The translations under genes were made by a program, and so were the position numbers. Shown piece after piece: positions 40,769-48,532 of a stretch of 64,000 nt of DNA (positions within the stretch are counted from its first letter, which is position 1; every line of letters begins with the position of its first letter). Origin of the DNA: Marinoscillum sp040222955. Its GTDB lineage: Bacteria > Bacteroidota > Bacteroidia > Cytophagales > Cyclobacteriaceae. The notes beneath the pieces were generated by a model that searched no databases, was not told the origin of the DNA, and was given only the letters and a program-made list of their open reading frames with translations. The stretch lies in the NCBI RefSeq assembly GCF_040222955.1, contig NZ_JAVKCA010000021.1, forward strand, positions 186,001 through 250,000. The letters run 5' to 3'.

Positions 40769-41941
40769 ATGGAATACTCCAACACAGAATTGATTCGTCT
40801 TGCCAAAAAAAACACCCTCAGATACCTCAGGAGTATTTTTGATCACTCCCCGCTGGGTATCGCACTGGTGGAGGATTCCGGCCGGCCACTTCTGGTGAAT
40901 ACAAGGCTCTGCCAGATCCTGGGCTTCTCAGAGGAAGAGTTGGCCACTACGACACTTGATCAGTGTACTCATCCTAAGGACGTGGATAAGGACTCAGATT
41001 TGTATGAGCAGCTCACAAAAAATGACATTGACCAATACGCCATAGAGAAAAGATTTATTTCCAAAGCTGGAAAGACTTGCTATCTGAAATTGAACCTGAC
41101 CCGGATAGAAGGACAAAAAGATGAAAACTGGCACAGTCTTGTGATGATTGAGGACATTTCCCAGCAGGAAAAAGCTAAGCAAGAACTGAAGGAGGCCAAC
41201 ATCAAACTGGCCACGTACAACGCCAATCTGGAGCAGACTGTGAAGGATCGTACGGAGCAATTAGAAAAGGTGATTACCGAACTGGAGGCTTTTGCTTACT
41301 CCATTTCGCATGACCTGAGGGCTCCATTAAGGGCCATTGATGGTTTCTCCAACGCACTGATGGAGGACTATCTGAACGAACTTCCGGAGACCGCACAACA
41401 CTATCTGACCAGAATCACCAACAACAGTACGCGCATGGGTGAGTTGATCGATTCTTTGCTGAGTTTCAGCAGACTCTCCCGATCCGAAGTGCATTTTCAG
41501 TCCCTCGATCTGGGGGATAGAATTGCCTCAGTGCTGAGGGAAATAAATCCCCCGGAGCACTACCAGATCACCACTGAAGGGTTAAGCGAAATCTATGGAG
41601 ACAGAATGCTACTGGAACAGCTGCTTCAAAACCTGATCTCCAATGCCATCAAATATTCATCCCGTGAAAGTGTTCCCAAAATTCACATCAGGCAAATTTC
41701 CCATCAGAATACTGATGAAATCATCCTATCCGATAATGGCGCAGGGTTTGACATGGCCTATCACGACAAATTGTTTGAAATTTTCCAACGGCTGCATTCA
41801 GAGCAGGAATTTGAAGGAACTGGTATAGGACTGGCCATCTGTCAAAAAATAGTAAGCCGCCACCAGGGAAAGATTTGGGCAGAAAGTAAAATTGGGGACG
41901 GAGCTACCTTTTATGTATCTCTTCCAAAGAGAAGTCAATGA
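40769..41941 (+). CDS. PAS-domain sensor histidine kinase (phytochrome-kinase-like)
   Basis: 390 residues without membrane segments. A PAS domain spans ~20-135 (IFDHSPLGIALVEDSGRPLLVNTRLCQILGFSEEEL). A coiled-coil-like linker spans ~135-170. HisKA follows with the phosphoacceptor H181 (SISHDLRAPLRAIDGFSNAL), then a HATPase with NLISNAIKYSS, DNGAGFD and GTGIGLAICQKIV. It is soluble and probably senses a cytoplasmic signal. The adjacent single-receiver gene, 33 bases on, is of the Rcp1 type often paired with this kinase subclass. It begins the four-gene signalling block. Confidence 0.9.
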   Translation: MEYSNTELIRLAKKNTLRYLRSIFDHSPLGIALVEDSGRPLLVNTRLCQILGFSEEELATTTLDQCTHPKDVDKDSDLYEQLTKNDIDQYAIEKRFISKAGKTCYLKLNLTRIEGQKDENWHSLVMIEDISQQEKAKQELKEANIKLATYNANLEQTVKDRTEQLEKVITELEAFAYSISHDLRAPLRAIDGFSNALMEDYLNELPETAQHYLTRITNNSTRMGELIDSLLSFSRLSRSEVHFQSLDLGDRIASVLREINPPEHYQITTEGLSEIYGDRMLLEQLLQNLISNAIKYSSRESVPKIHIRQISHQNTDEIILSDNGAGFDMAYHDKLFEIFQRLHSEQEFEGTGIGLAICQKIVSRHQGKIWAESKIGDGATFYVSLPKRSQ

Positions 41942-41974
41942 TTATCAGCTATATTTAAATACAAAGGCATTCGC

Positions 41975-42424
41975 ATGAGCCAAAATGAACACCAGGATAT
42001 TACAATAGTACTGATCGAGGATAATCCTGACGATGCTGAGCTAGCCATGAGGTCTCTCAACTCATTCCAGTTGAAGAATGAACTGGTCTGGCTGAAAGAT
42101 GGGGCCTCTGCCCTTCAATACCTGTTCGGTGAGCTACCCTCTGAAAACCACAAAAAAAACGATAAGCCAAAGCTCATCCTTCTGGACCTGAAGCTCCCGA
42201 AAGTGGATGGGATAGAAGTGCTCAGAAGAATCAAGTCTGACCAGGAGCTGAAAACAATACCGGTAGTAGTCATGTCCTCTTCCAAAGAGCCCATAGACCT
42301 CAAAACCTGCTATGAACTGGGAGCGAATAGTTTTGTTACCAAACCCATCAACTATAAAGAATTTATAGAAGTCACCAAAAACGTAAGCCTTTATTGGCTT
42401 CTCGTCAACCAGACACCGGACTAA
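41975..42424 (+). CDS. Single-domain response regulator (Rcp1-like)
   Basis: 149 residues, a receiver domain only. Acidic pocket EDNPDD (~16-20), phosphoacceptor D71 in LILLDLKLPKVDGIEVL, SSSKEP switch segment and the conserved Lys in FVTKPI. Lacking an output domain, it probably carries phosphate or acts by protein contact. Its stop overlaps the start of the next gene as TAATG (42422-42426), indicating coupled translation. Confidence 0.92.
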   Translation: MSQNEHQDITIVLIEDNPDDAELAMRSLNSFQLKNELVWLKDGASALQYLFGELPSENHKKNDKPKLILLDLKLPKVDGIEVLRRIKSDQELKTIPVVVMSSSKEPIDLKTCYELGANSFVTKPINYKEFIEVTKNVSLYWLLVNQTPD

Positions 42425-44196
42425 TGTACTCACTAAGAAAATCAGTTGGCATGAAGATCCTTTATTTAGAAGATAATATCAGTGACTTTGAGTTGCTCAA
42501 GCTCTCGCTTGACAAAAGTAGCCTGGACTTCACACTGGATCGCGCCGAAAACAAGGCACAGTTTCAAAAAGCGCTGGAATTGCCCTACGACATTATCATT
42601 TCCGATTACAATCTACAGGGTTTCACGGGTACCGACGCCCTGAAAATGCTGCGGGAAAAAGATCAGTCGATTCCTTTTGTGGTGATTTCAGGCACAGTGG
42701 GTGAAGAGCAGGCGGTCTCTTTGCTTCATTACGGGGCAAGTGATTTCCTACTTAAGAAAAATGTGAGGAAACTACCCATCATTATCGAAAGGGCTTTCAG
42801 AAATAAAATGATCGATGATGAGCGTCGAAACTTTCAAAAGGAGCTCATTAATAAAAACCTGATTCTCGACTCCCTCTTTCACAGCTTTGAGGACATGGTC
42901 TTCCTGAAGGATAACAACGGCGCCTATCTGAAAGTCAACAAAGCCTTCTCCCGTTTTTTTGGCTTCACTGAAAAAGCAATTCTCGGGATGAAAGACGGGG
43001 ATCTCTTCGATCATGATATAGCCCGTAAAGCTGACGAAACCGACGAATACGTTCACAAAAATAAGCGTTCAGCTACCTACGAAATTTCCTTCATGGGGAT
43101 AGATGGCGTAGGACGAATTCTGGAAGTGGTGAAATACCCCGTGATGGACGGAGATGTGGTGACCGGTGTGGTCGGCTCATCCAGAGACATCACGGAGCGC
43201 AAAATGCTCGAGGAGAAAAACGCCAAAAACCAGTACATCCTTAATCAGGCAGAGCAGCTCACCTATTCAGGAAGTTTTCAGTACGACGCTGAAGTGGATA
43301 TTCTCAACTGCTCGCCACATTTTGTGAAGATGATGGGCATATCCGGCAATATCAACAGGATCTCGCTGATGAAGTTTCTGGGCCTCATCTATAAAGATGA
43401 CCATAAGATCTTTAATGATGAAATAGACAAGGTACTGGATAAGAAAGTGACTGTGACCATTGACCACCGGTACATCCCCAACGGCTCCAAGCAAATAAGG
43501 TACGGCCGCACCACCATCAGTCCGGACTATAGCGGCGGTGATGATAACATCTTCTATGGCACCATTGTAGACACCACCTCCGACTATGAGAACGACATGG
43601 CCCTCCTCAATATACAGGAGCAGGAAAGAAGCAACATCTCGAAGGAGCTGCATGATAATCTAGGTCAGAAAATGAGTGCCTCGGCACTCTTTCTGGACGG
43701 CCTGGTCACCAAGTACCCTGAAGATACTGAGCTGACCAAAGTGGCCAATATGATCAACAGTTCCCTTACGGAAATCAGGTCACTCTCCAACACACTGTCG
43801 CTGAGTGGAATCAAACAGCTCGGTCTTGAAAATTCGCTCAGGCAGCTTCAGGATCAAATCCCGCTCTCGATTGAATTTGACCTCCACTACTCCCTGGATG
43901 AAAGCACGATCTCTGAGTTTGTTAGCACACAGACCTTCCGCATCGTCCAGGAAGCCATCAATAACATTCAAAAACACAGTGCGGCCAAAAAAATAGAGAT
44001 CGACCTGGCGCAGGCCCAGAGTGTGATCACACTCAAAATCAGGGACAATGGCAAGGGTTTCGATATGAACAAAGGAGTAAGGGGAAATGGCCTGCGCAAC
44101 ATGGAGCAAAGAGTAAAAAAATGTAACGGACTGATCCATATAGATTCAAAAATCAATGAGGGAACCTTCATTGACATAAAACTGCCTATCAAATAA
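42424..44196 (+). CDS. Hybrid receiver-PAS-PAS-histidine kinase (HisKA_3/NarX type)
   Basis: 590 residues from ATG 42424; M-K-I-L at 42451 is an alternative start and the frame extends to 42394. The order is a receiver domain (phosphoacceptor D61 in IIISDYNLQGFTGTDALKML), a PAS domain with LDSLFHSFEDMVFLKDNNGAYLKVNKAFSRFFG, and a second PAS-like fold (~275-395). HisKA_3 dimerisation then has H410 (SNISKELHDNLGQKMSASALFLDG), followed by a HATPase (EAINNIQKHSAAKKIEI, DNGKGFDMNKG). NarX-type kinases pair with NarL-type regulators; one follows 6 bases downstream. The N-terminal receiver could take phosphate from the upstream pair, making a relay. Confidence 0.9.
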   Translation: MYSLRKSVGMKILYLEDNISDFELLKLSLDKSSLDFTLDRAENKAQFQKALELPYDIIISDYNLQGFTGTDALKMLREKDQSIPFVVISGTVGEEQAVSLLHYGASDFLLKKNVRKLPIIIERAFRNKMIDDERRNFQKELINKNLILDSLFHSFEDMVFLKDNNGAYLKVNKAFSRFFGFTEKAILGMKDGDLFDHDIARKADETDEYVHKNKRSATYEISFMGIDGVGRILEVVKYPVMDGDVVTGVVGSSRDITERKMLEEKNAKNQYILNQAEQLTYSGSFQYDAEVDILNCSPHFVKMMGISGNINRISLMKFLGLIYKDDHKIFNDEIDKVLDKKVTVTIDHRYIPNGSKQIRYGRTTISPDYSGGDDNIFYGTIVDTTSDYENDMALLNIQEQERSNISKELHDNLGQKMSASALFLDGLVTKYPEDTELTKVANMINSSLTEIRSLSNTLSLSGIKQLGLENSLRQLQDQIPLSIEFDLHYSLDESTISEFVSTQTFRIVQEAINNIQKHSAAKKIEIDLAQAQSVITLKIRDNGKGFDMNKGVRGNGLRNMEQRVKKCNGLIHIDSKINEGTFIDIKLPIK

Positions 44197-44202
44197 CGTA
44201 TA

Positions 44203-44844
44203 ATGAAAACAACCATACTTCTCGTAGATGACCATGACATGATCCGTGACGCCATAAAGTTCTACTTTAAGGATGATCCCGATTATGAAATATGTTATGA
44301 GGCCCAGAATGGGCTCGAAGCACTGGAAATCCTCAAATCTGAAAAAGTGGATATTTTGCTAACTGACATCAATATGCCGGAAATGAATGGCATAGAGCTG
44401 ATGGAAAGTGTCCGCCAAAATCACAAAGATTTGAAAGTACTCGTGCTTTCCATGATCAATGAAGCCAGCTATATCAACAAGATGATTGCACTGGGCGCCT
44501 CCGGATACGTATTGAAAAACACGTCTAAAGCGGAAATGCGTGAAGCCCTCAATAAGATCATGAAGGGTGAAGACTACTACGCTGACGCGGTGTATAAGAC
44601 CATAGTGAACAGCATCGCCCGCAAAGCCCCCAAGCAAAGGCTTACCATCGATGTACCTCTTTCAGAACGAGAGCGGGAGATCCTCCTGCTGATCGTCAAT
44701 GAATATACCAACCAGGAAATCGCCGACAAACTCTTCATCAGCACACGGACTGTGGAGTCACACAAGCGAAATCTCCTGGAAAAAACGGGGTGCAAAAATG
44801 TGGCGGGCCTGGTGATGTACGCCGTAGAGCGAAACATCGTTTAA
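44203..44844 (+). CDS. NarL/FixJ-family response regulator
   Basis: 213 residues: receiver domain with VDDHD (8-12) and phosphoacceptor D55 (ILLTDINMPEMNGIELM), then a LuxR-type helix-turn-helix at ~150-213 (LSEREREILLLIVNEYTNQEIADKLFISTRTVESHKRNLLEKTG). It is the likely partner of the HisKA_3 kinase encoded just upstream. NarL-type dimers bind short dyads; the first such dyad ahead of the tandem modules is only 83 bases downstream of its stop, so it is the best local candidate to control them. Confidence 0.93.
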   Translation: MKTTILLVDDHDMIRDAIKFYFKDDPDYEICYEAQNGLEALEILKSEKVDILLTDINMPEMNGIELMESVRQNHKDLKVLVLSMINEASYINKMIALGASGYVLKNTSKAEMREALNKIMKGEDYYADAVYKTIVNSIARKAPKQRLTIDVPLSEREREILLLIVNEYTNQEIADKLFISTRTVESHKRNLLEKTGCKNVAGLVMYAVERNIV

Positions 44845-44926
44845 CAATACTTCCCGCACGGGGTATCCTTCATAATATGTGCTCCTTCAAATTGACCGCT
44901 ATATACTATTTAGACCTGCGAGAAAC

Positions 44927-44942
44927 ACGCAGATTATTGCGT
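44927..44942 (+). promoter_or_regulatory. Module dyad 1 (ACGCA-N6-TGCGT)
   Basis: The perfect 5-6-5 inverted repeat lies 111 bases before the first module's start codon. It occurs in the same place before modules 2 and 3 with paired base changes. The context GCGARAAACAC upstream and AATAACCCAAA downstream is also shared. Confidence 0.6.
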
Positions 44943-45037
44943 AAATAACCCAAAGATTTCTTTGCGTGACACGCTCTAACCAGGGACGCTTGATTTTCTG
45001 AGCTTTGTTTCATCATTAAGAACCAACTCAACAGAAA

Positions 45038-45490
45038 ATGAAAAAGCTAACCGTAATCGCGCTCACAATTCTCTTCACCCACACCCTAAGTGCCCAGGAC
45101 CTCACTGCACGGTCATATGTGGAAAAAACCGCCATTGGTAACAAGTTAGGAACTGCCGTAGGCTACATCTTCCCCTGTAAGGTAGAGGTAGGTGGATTCT
45201 ATCAAAAAAATGCGGAATTCATGAACGCTCAGGAGATCACCGAAAGGTTCTATGAAAAAGAATTCACGGGAATGTACCTGAACCTGCCACTCAAATATTA
45301 CCGGAAAATCAACTTTGACCTGAACGTACGAACCGGGGTGGTCAATGGTCAAAATTTTGCAATCACTCCTTCCCTGCTTGGATCATACAACCCGGTCAAA
45401 GCCATCAAAATGGGTGTAGGCGTAGGTGCGAGAATGTTTCGTCCTACGTTACAAGCTTCCTTAGCTATCAGGCTTAACAAGCTCTACTGA
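45038..45490 (+). CDS. Module protein A1: small secreted protein, unknown family
   Basis: 150 residues with a signal peptide (MKKLTVIALTILFTHTLSAQ). The mature part is short amphipathic strands: GNKLGTAVGYIFPCKVEVGGFYQK, FTGMYLNLPLKYYRKINFDLNVRTGVV, FAITPSLLGSYNPVKAIKMGVGVGARMFRPTLQASLAIRLNKLY. Alternating hydrophobic residues and the end in Tyr suggest a small beta-barrel or outer-membrane-associated protein. One conserved Cys lies in FPCKVE. Paralogs with the same length lie at 46231 and 47486, each followed by a B-type gene. I cannot name the family. Confidence 0.75.
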   Translation: MKKLTVIALTILFTHTLSAQDLTARSYVEKTAIGNKLGTAVGYIFPCKVEVGGFYQKNAEFMNAQEITERFYEKEFTGMYLNLPLKYYRKINFDLNVRTGVVNGQNFAITPSLLGSYNPVKAIKMGVGVGARMFRPTLQASLAIRLNKLY

Positions 45491-45545
45491 GCGGCTCCAT
45501 CATTTCACCACCCAAAAAATCATATAAACTTAACCAGCAAAAAAC

Positions 45546-45971
45546 ATGAAAGGCCCTACCAACCCCGAGTACAAAGAAGATGAAAAGTGCCAAAAAGATG
45601 AGAAACTGCTCAAGATCAAATTTGTAGAAAACCACAATCTGCTTATTATCAAAGGGTGGTCCATTACACCCGAACTCAACATCTGCTATCAGTCTACCCG
45701 TGAAAGAATAGAACGGCACCTCTCCTTAAAAGAAGGGCTCACCATCTACTTCTCCTACGAACTATTGCATTCTGTCACCACACGGTTTCTGTATGAAACA
45801 GTCCAAACCCTCAACCAATTTCATACCCTTGGAAAACGTATTAACATCCATTGGATCATCAATCAACACGATGACCATCTCATTCAACTGGGGGCGGAAC
45901 TGAAAGCACTTTGTCATTTCAGTTTTAACCTGTCACTCCCAGATCCTACCCTTTCCTCGCTCCTGGACTAA
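45546..45971 (+). CDS. Module protein B1: SiaC/DUF1987-like regulatory phosphoprotein
   Basis: 141 residues, cytoplasmic. It resembles DUF1987/SiaC: IKGWSITPELNICY (family 'I-x-G-x-S...PE'), the central YELLHSVTTRFLYETVQTLN at the place of the family's Y-F-N-T-S-S phosphosite helix, NIHWIINQHDDHLIQLGAEL and a C-terminal LPDP. In SiaC a Thr in the FNTSS motif is phosphorylated and switches partner binding; here the aligned residue is Ser. No SiaB kinase or SiaA phosphatase is nearby. It is the most divergent B copy. Family call by pattern only. Confidence 0.6.
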   Translation: MKGPTNPEYKEDEKCQKDEKLLKIKFVENHNLLIIKGWSITPELNICYQSTRERIERHLSLKEGLTIYFSYELLHSVTTRFLYETVQTLNQFHTLGKRINIHWIINQHDDHLIQLGAELKALCHFSFNLSLPDPTLSSLLD

Positions 45972-46017
45972 GCGCTCTGCGTGCTGACGTATTCAATAAC
46001 ATTCATATCTGTGCGAT

Positions 46018-46053
46018 CATATGATTTCCCGTCGAGGAAATCATATGTTTTTT
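46018..46053 (+). terminator. Terminator after module 1
   Basis: CATATGATTTCC (46018-46029) and GGAAATCATATG (46036-46047) form a perfect 12-bp stem with a 6-base loop, followed by six T. Confidence 0.93.
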
Positions 46054-46116
46054 AGCTCCTCCCGACAATCCTGCGAAATAATCAAAACAGTATAGGTAAA
46101 CCATCTTACGCGAAAC

Positions 46117-46132
46117 ACACACCCGGTTGTGT
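46117..46132 (+). promoter_or_regulatory. Module dyad 2 (ACACA-N6-TGTGT)
   Basis: The 5-6-5 inverted repeat lies 114 bases before the A2 start. Compared with dyad 1, both arms changed together (G-C to A-T at the centre pair), keeping symmetry. Confidence 0.6.
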
Positions 46133-46230
46133 ATAAGACCTAAAAATCACAATCAGTGACTCACTCTTACACAGGGAGGCGGATCACCGCAACTTTGCTT
46201 TATCATCAAGTAATCAAAAACGTCACCGTA

Positions 46231-46683
46231 ATGAAAAAACTATTTACATTCTCTATCGCACTGTTACTCGCACAAGCTATCTATTCGCAAGGCATCACTG
46301 CCAGGTCCTACATGGAACAAACCAAAATCGGTAACAAACTTGGCACTGCCATTGGCTATACATTCCCATGCAAAGTGGAAGTAGGTGGTTTCTATCAGAA
46401 AACTGCGGACTTCATGAATGCTCAGGAAATCACTGAACGATTTTATGAAAAAGAATTTACAGGCATGTACATCAACCTGCCACTGAAACACTATAGCAAA
46501 CTAACCTTCGACCTGAACGTCCGTACCGGAGCAGTCAATGGTCAAAACTTTGCCATTACTCCTTCACTGCTCGGATCTTACAGTCCTGTCAACGCCATCA
46601 AATTGGGGCTGGGAGTAGGCACCAGGATGTTTCGGCCTACGCTACAAGCGGCGGTATCCATCAAACTGGGAAAATTAAAATAA
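46231..46683 (+). CDS. Module protein A2: small secreted protein
   Basis: 150 residues from ATG 46231; the frame extends upstream to 46156 but the signal peptide MKKLFTFSIALLLAQAIYSQ fixes the start. It is very close to A1 across the mature part (shared MNAQEITERFYEKEFTGMY and NGQNFAITPSLLGSY) and less close to A3. The same strand-rich pattern and the FPCKVE Cys are present. It precedes B2 by 49 bases and follows dyad 2. Function unknown; repeated coupling to a SiaC-like gene suggests the pair works together. Confidence 0.75.
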   Translation: MKKLFTFSIALLLAQAIYSQGITARSYMEQTKIGNKLGTAIGYTFPCKVEVGGFYQKTADFMNAQEITERFYEKEFTGMYINLPLKHYSKLTFDLNVRTGAVNGQNFAITPSLLGSYSPVNAIKLGLGVGTRMFRPTLQAAVSIKLGKLK

Positions 46684-46732
46684 CCGCATTTTATATCAAT
46701 TAAGAACCATTACATCACTCACTGCAAACGCC

Positions 46733-47158
46733 ATGAACACACTCGCACAACTCACCCCAGCCAACATTTCATCAACCACTGACAATCAGAAGTTATTAAG
46801 CATCAACTTCCTTGAAAAGAAAAATTTCCTGAGCATCAAAGGATGGTCCGTGACACCAGAACTTCAGATAGTGTATTCAGTGCTTCTTGAAGAAATCCAG
46901 GAGCATCTGGCTACCCGGGAAGGCATCACCATCAACCTGGGCTATGAAGTATTCAACACCTGGACCACACAGTTTCTCTTCAAAGCCATCAAGAACCTGA
47001 ATACTGCTGCCGCTCAGGGCAAGCACGTTGCCATCAACTGGATCACCAAAGAAAATAACATAGAGCTCTATGAGATGGGAATGGACTTACAGGGTCTGTG
47101 CGACTTTGACTTTCGGGTAAGTCTGGAGCATCATACCATCTTCCCCTCATTCAACTAA
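46733..47158 (+). CDS. Module protein B2: SiaC/DUF1987-like regulatory phosphoprotein
   Basis: 141 residues, cytoplasmic. Conserved blocks are INFLEKKNFLSIKGWSVTPELQIVY, INLGYEVFNTWTTQFLFKAIKNLN, GKHVAINWITKENNIELYEMGMDLQGLCDFDF. The FNT of the SiaC-type phosphosite is kept here (FNTWTT), making this the copy most likely to be phosphorylated. It is closer to B3 than to B1, although its partner A2 is closer to A1, so the modules are mosaic. A terminator follows at 47205. Confidence 0.65.
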   Translation: MNTLAQLTPANISSTTDNQKLLSINFLEKKNFLSIKGWSVTPELQIVYSVLLEEIQEHLATREGITINLGYEVFNTWTTQFLFKAIKNLNTAAAQGKHVAINWITKENNIELYEMGMDLQGLCDFDFRVSLEHHTIFPSFN

Positions 47159-47204
47159 CTAAAAATAGTGTCCTGGAAACGGGGCCCTAATCAGCGGTGA
47201 TTTG

Positions 47205-47230
47205 AAAAGGCAGCTCCCGGGCTGCCTTTT
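47205..47230 (+). terminator. Terminator after module 2
   Basis: AAAAGGCAGC (47205-47214) and GCTGCCTTTT (47221-47230) form a 10-bp stem with a 6-base loop, followed by T. The preceding CAGCGGTGATTTGAAAAGG recurs before the module 3 terminator. Confidence 0.92.
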
Positions 47231-47373
47231 TATATGAAGCCCCATCCCCAGGCGTGACTGCCCGGTAGCCCCTACCTTCTATTGCCTATCACTCTCCAAG
47301 GCACTATTCTTTAGATACAACCCGCTATTTCGCCTACCTCACTCCACTATAGGTAAACCATCCTGCGCGAAAC

Positions 47374-47389
47374 ACGCATTCGGTTGTGT
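47374..47389 (+). promoter_or_regulatory. Module dyad 3 (ACGCA-N6-TGTGT)
   Basis: The inverted repeat lies 112 bases before the A3 start; one arm pair is G-T. The surrounding ~100 bases (TAGGTAAACCATC to CAGTGACTCACTC) are nearly identical to module 2, while module 1 is more divergent. The rest of the gap 47231-47485 shows no gene. Confidence 0.55.
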
Positions 47390-47485
47390 GAATAACCCAA
47401 AAATCACATTCAGTGACTCACTCTAACACAGCGGTGTGAATCGTCCCAACTTTACATCATTATTAAGAACTCAAAACGTACTCAC

Positions 47486-47938
47486 ATGAAAAAATTCTTT
47501 ACACTCACTATTATCATTCTCCTGGCACAGTTATCCCATGCTCAGGGCATCACAGCCAAATCCTACATAGAGCAAACTCAGGTAGGCATTAAACTGGGCA
47601 CAGCCGTCGGATATGTTTTTCCTTGCAAAGTAGAGGTAGGTGCATTTCATCAGGAACCAAACAAATTCCTTGACAACCAGGAATTGCCTTACAGATTTTA
47701 CGAAAAGAAATTCACTGGCATGTACCTCAACCTTCCCCTGAAGCATTATGACTTCATAGGTTTTGACCTTAACGTCCGTACAGGCGTGACCAACGGTGAA
47801 AACTTCGCCATTACACCTTCACTCCTCGGCTACTTTAATCCTATTCCACCGGTGAAGTTAACAATGGGGATGGGCACCCGAATGCTTAGGCCTACACTGC
47901 AGGCAGGTGTTACCATTAAAATCGGCAAATTTTCATAA
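47486..47938 (+). CDS. Module protein A3: small secreted protein
   Basis: 150 residues with signal peptide MKKFFTLTIIILLAQLSHAQ. The same strand pattern as A1 and A2: GIKLGTAVGYVFPCKVEVGAFHQ, FTGMYLNLPLKHYDFIGFDLNVRTGV, FAITPSLLGYFNPIPPVKLTMGMGTRMLRPTLQAGVTIKIGKF. It differs from A1/A2 in the loop KFLDNQELPYRFYEKKF. It precedes B3 by 37 bases. Function unknown. Confidence 0.75.
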   Translation: MKKFFTLTIIILLAQLSHAQGITAKSYIEQTQVGIKLGTAVGYVFPCKVEVGAFHQEPNKFLDNQELPYRFYEKKFTGMYLNLPLKHYDFIGFDLNVRTGVTNGENFAITPSLLGYFNPIPPVKLTMGMGTRMLRPTLQAGVTIKIGKFS

Positions 47939-47975
47939 GAACCTTTACTACTCACACAGCTAAAAACAAAGAACC

Positions 47976-48410
47976 ATGAACGCTTACTCACTACACTATC
48001 CATTGCTCCACGAAATAGAAAACAGAAACCTCAAGGTAGACGGGCCACTCAGCATCAACTTTCTTGAAAATAGGAGTTTACTGATCATTAAAGGCTGGTC
48101 ACTTAAGCCAGAACTGAGAATCTGCTACAGCGTGATACTTGAAGAAATAGAGGATCACCTGGCTGCCAACGAAGGCATTACGATCAACTTTGAATACAAG
48201 ATATTCAATGCCTTTACCACCCGATTCCTCTTTCAGGCCATCAAGATGCTCAACGCTGCTGCAGCGCAGGGCAAACACATTACCATCAACTGGATGGCCG
48301 AGAAATATAACACTGAGATCTACGAAATGGGAATGGATCTCCAGGGACTGTGCGACTTTGACTTTCATGTGAATCTCGCCAACCTCACCATTGCTCCTTC
48401 ATTGAACTAA
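47976..48410 (+). CDS. Module protein B3: SiaC/DUF1987-like protein with altered phosphosite
   Basis: 144 residues. Blocks: INFLENRSLLIIKGWSLKPELRICY, INFEYKIFNAFTTRFLFQAIKMLN, GKHITINWMAEKYNTEIYEMGMDLQGLCDFDF. The residue aligned with the SiaC phospho-Thr is Ala (FNAFTT), so if the alignment holds this copy would be locked in one state. It closes the tandem array; two hairpins follow. Confidence 0.63.
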   Translation: MNAYSLHYPLLHEIENRNLKVDGPLSINFLENRSLLIIKGWSLKPELRICYSVILEEIEDHLAANEGITINFEYKIFNAFTTRFLFQAIKMLNAAAAQGKHITINWMAEKYNTEIYEMGMDLQGLCDFDFHVNLANLTIAPSLN

Positions 48411-48418
48411 TCCAAAAA

Positions 48419-48492
48419 AAGCCCACTTCCAAAGAAGTGAGCTTTAACCAGCGGTGAATTCTTGAAAAGGCAGCTCCCTTGGAGCTGCCTTT
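48419..48492 (+). terminator. Double hairpin after module 3
   Basis: A first stem AGC-CACTTC / GAAGTG-GCT (48420-48443) is followed by AAAGGCAGCTCC (48466-48477) / GGAGCTGCCTTT (48481-48492), a perfect 12-bp stem with a 3-base loop. The second may also serve the convergent adhesin gene. Confidence 0.85.
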
Positions 48493-48532
48493 GATAGACC
48501 TGAAAGTCTATCCGCCTTAGTGCCTAAACCTC

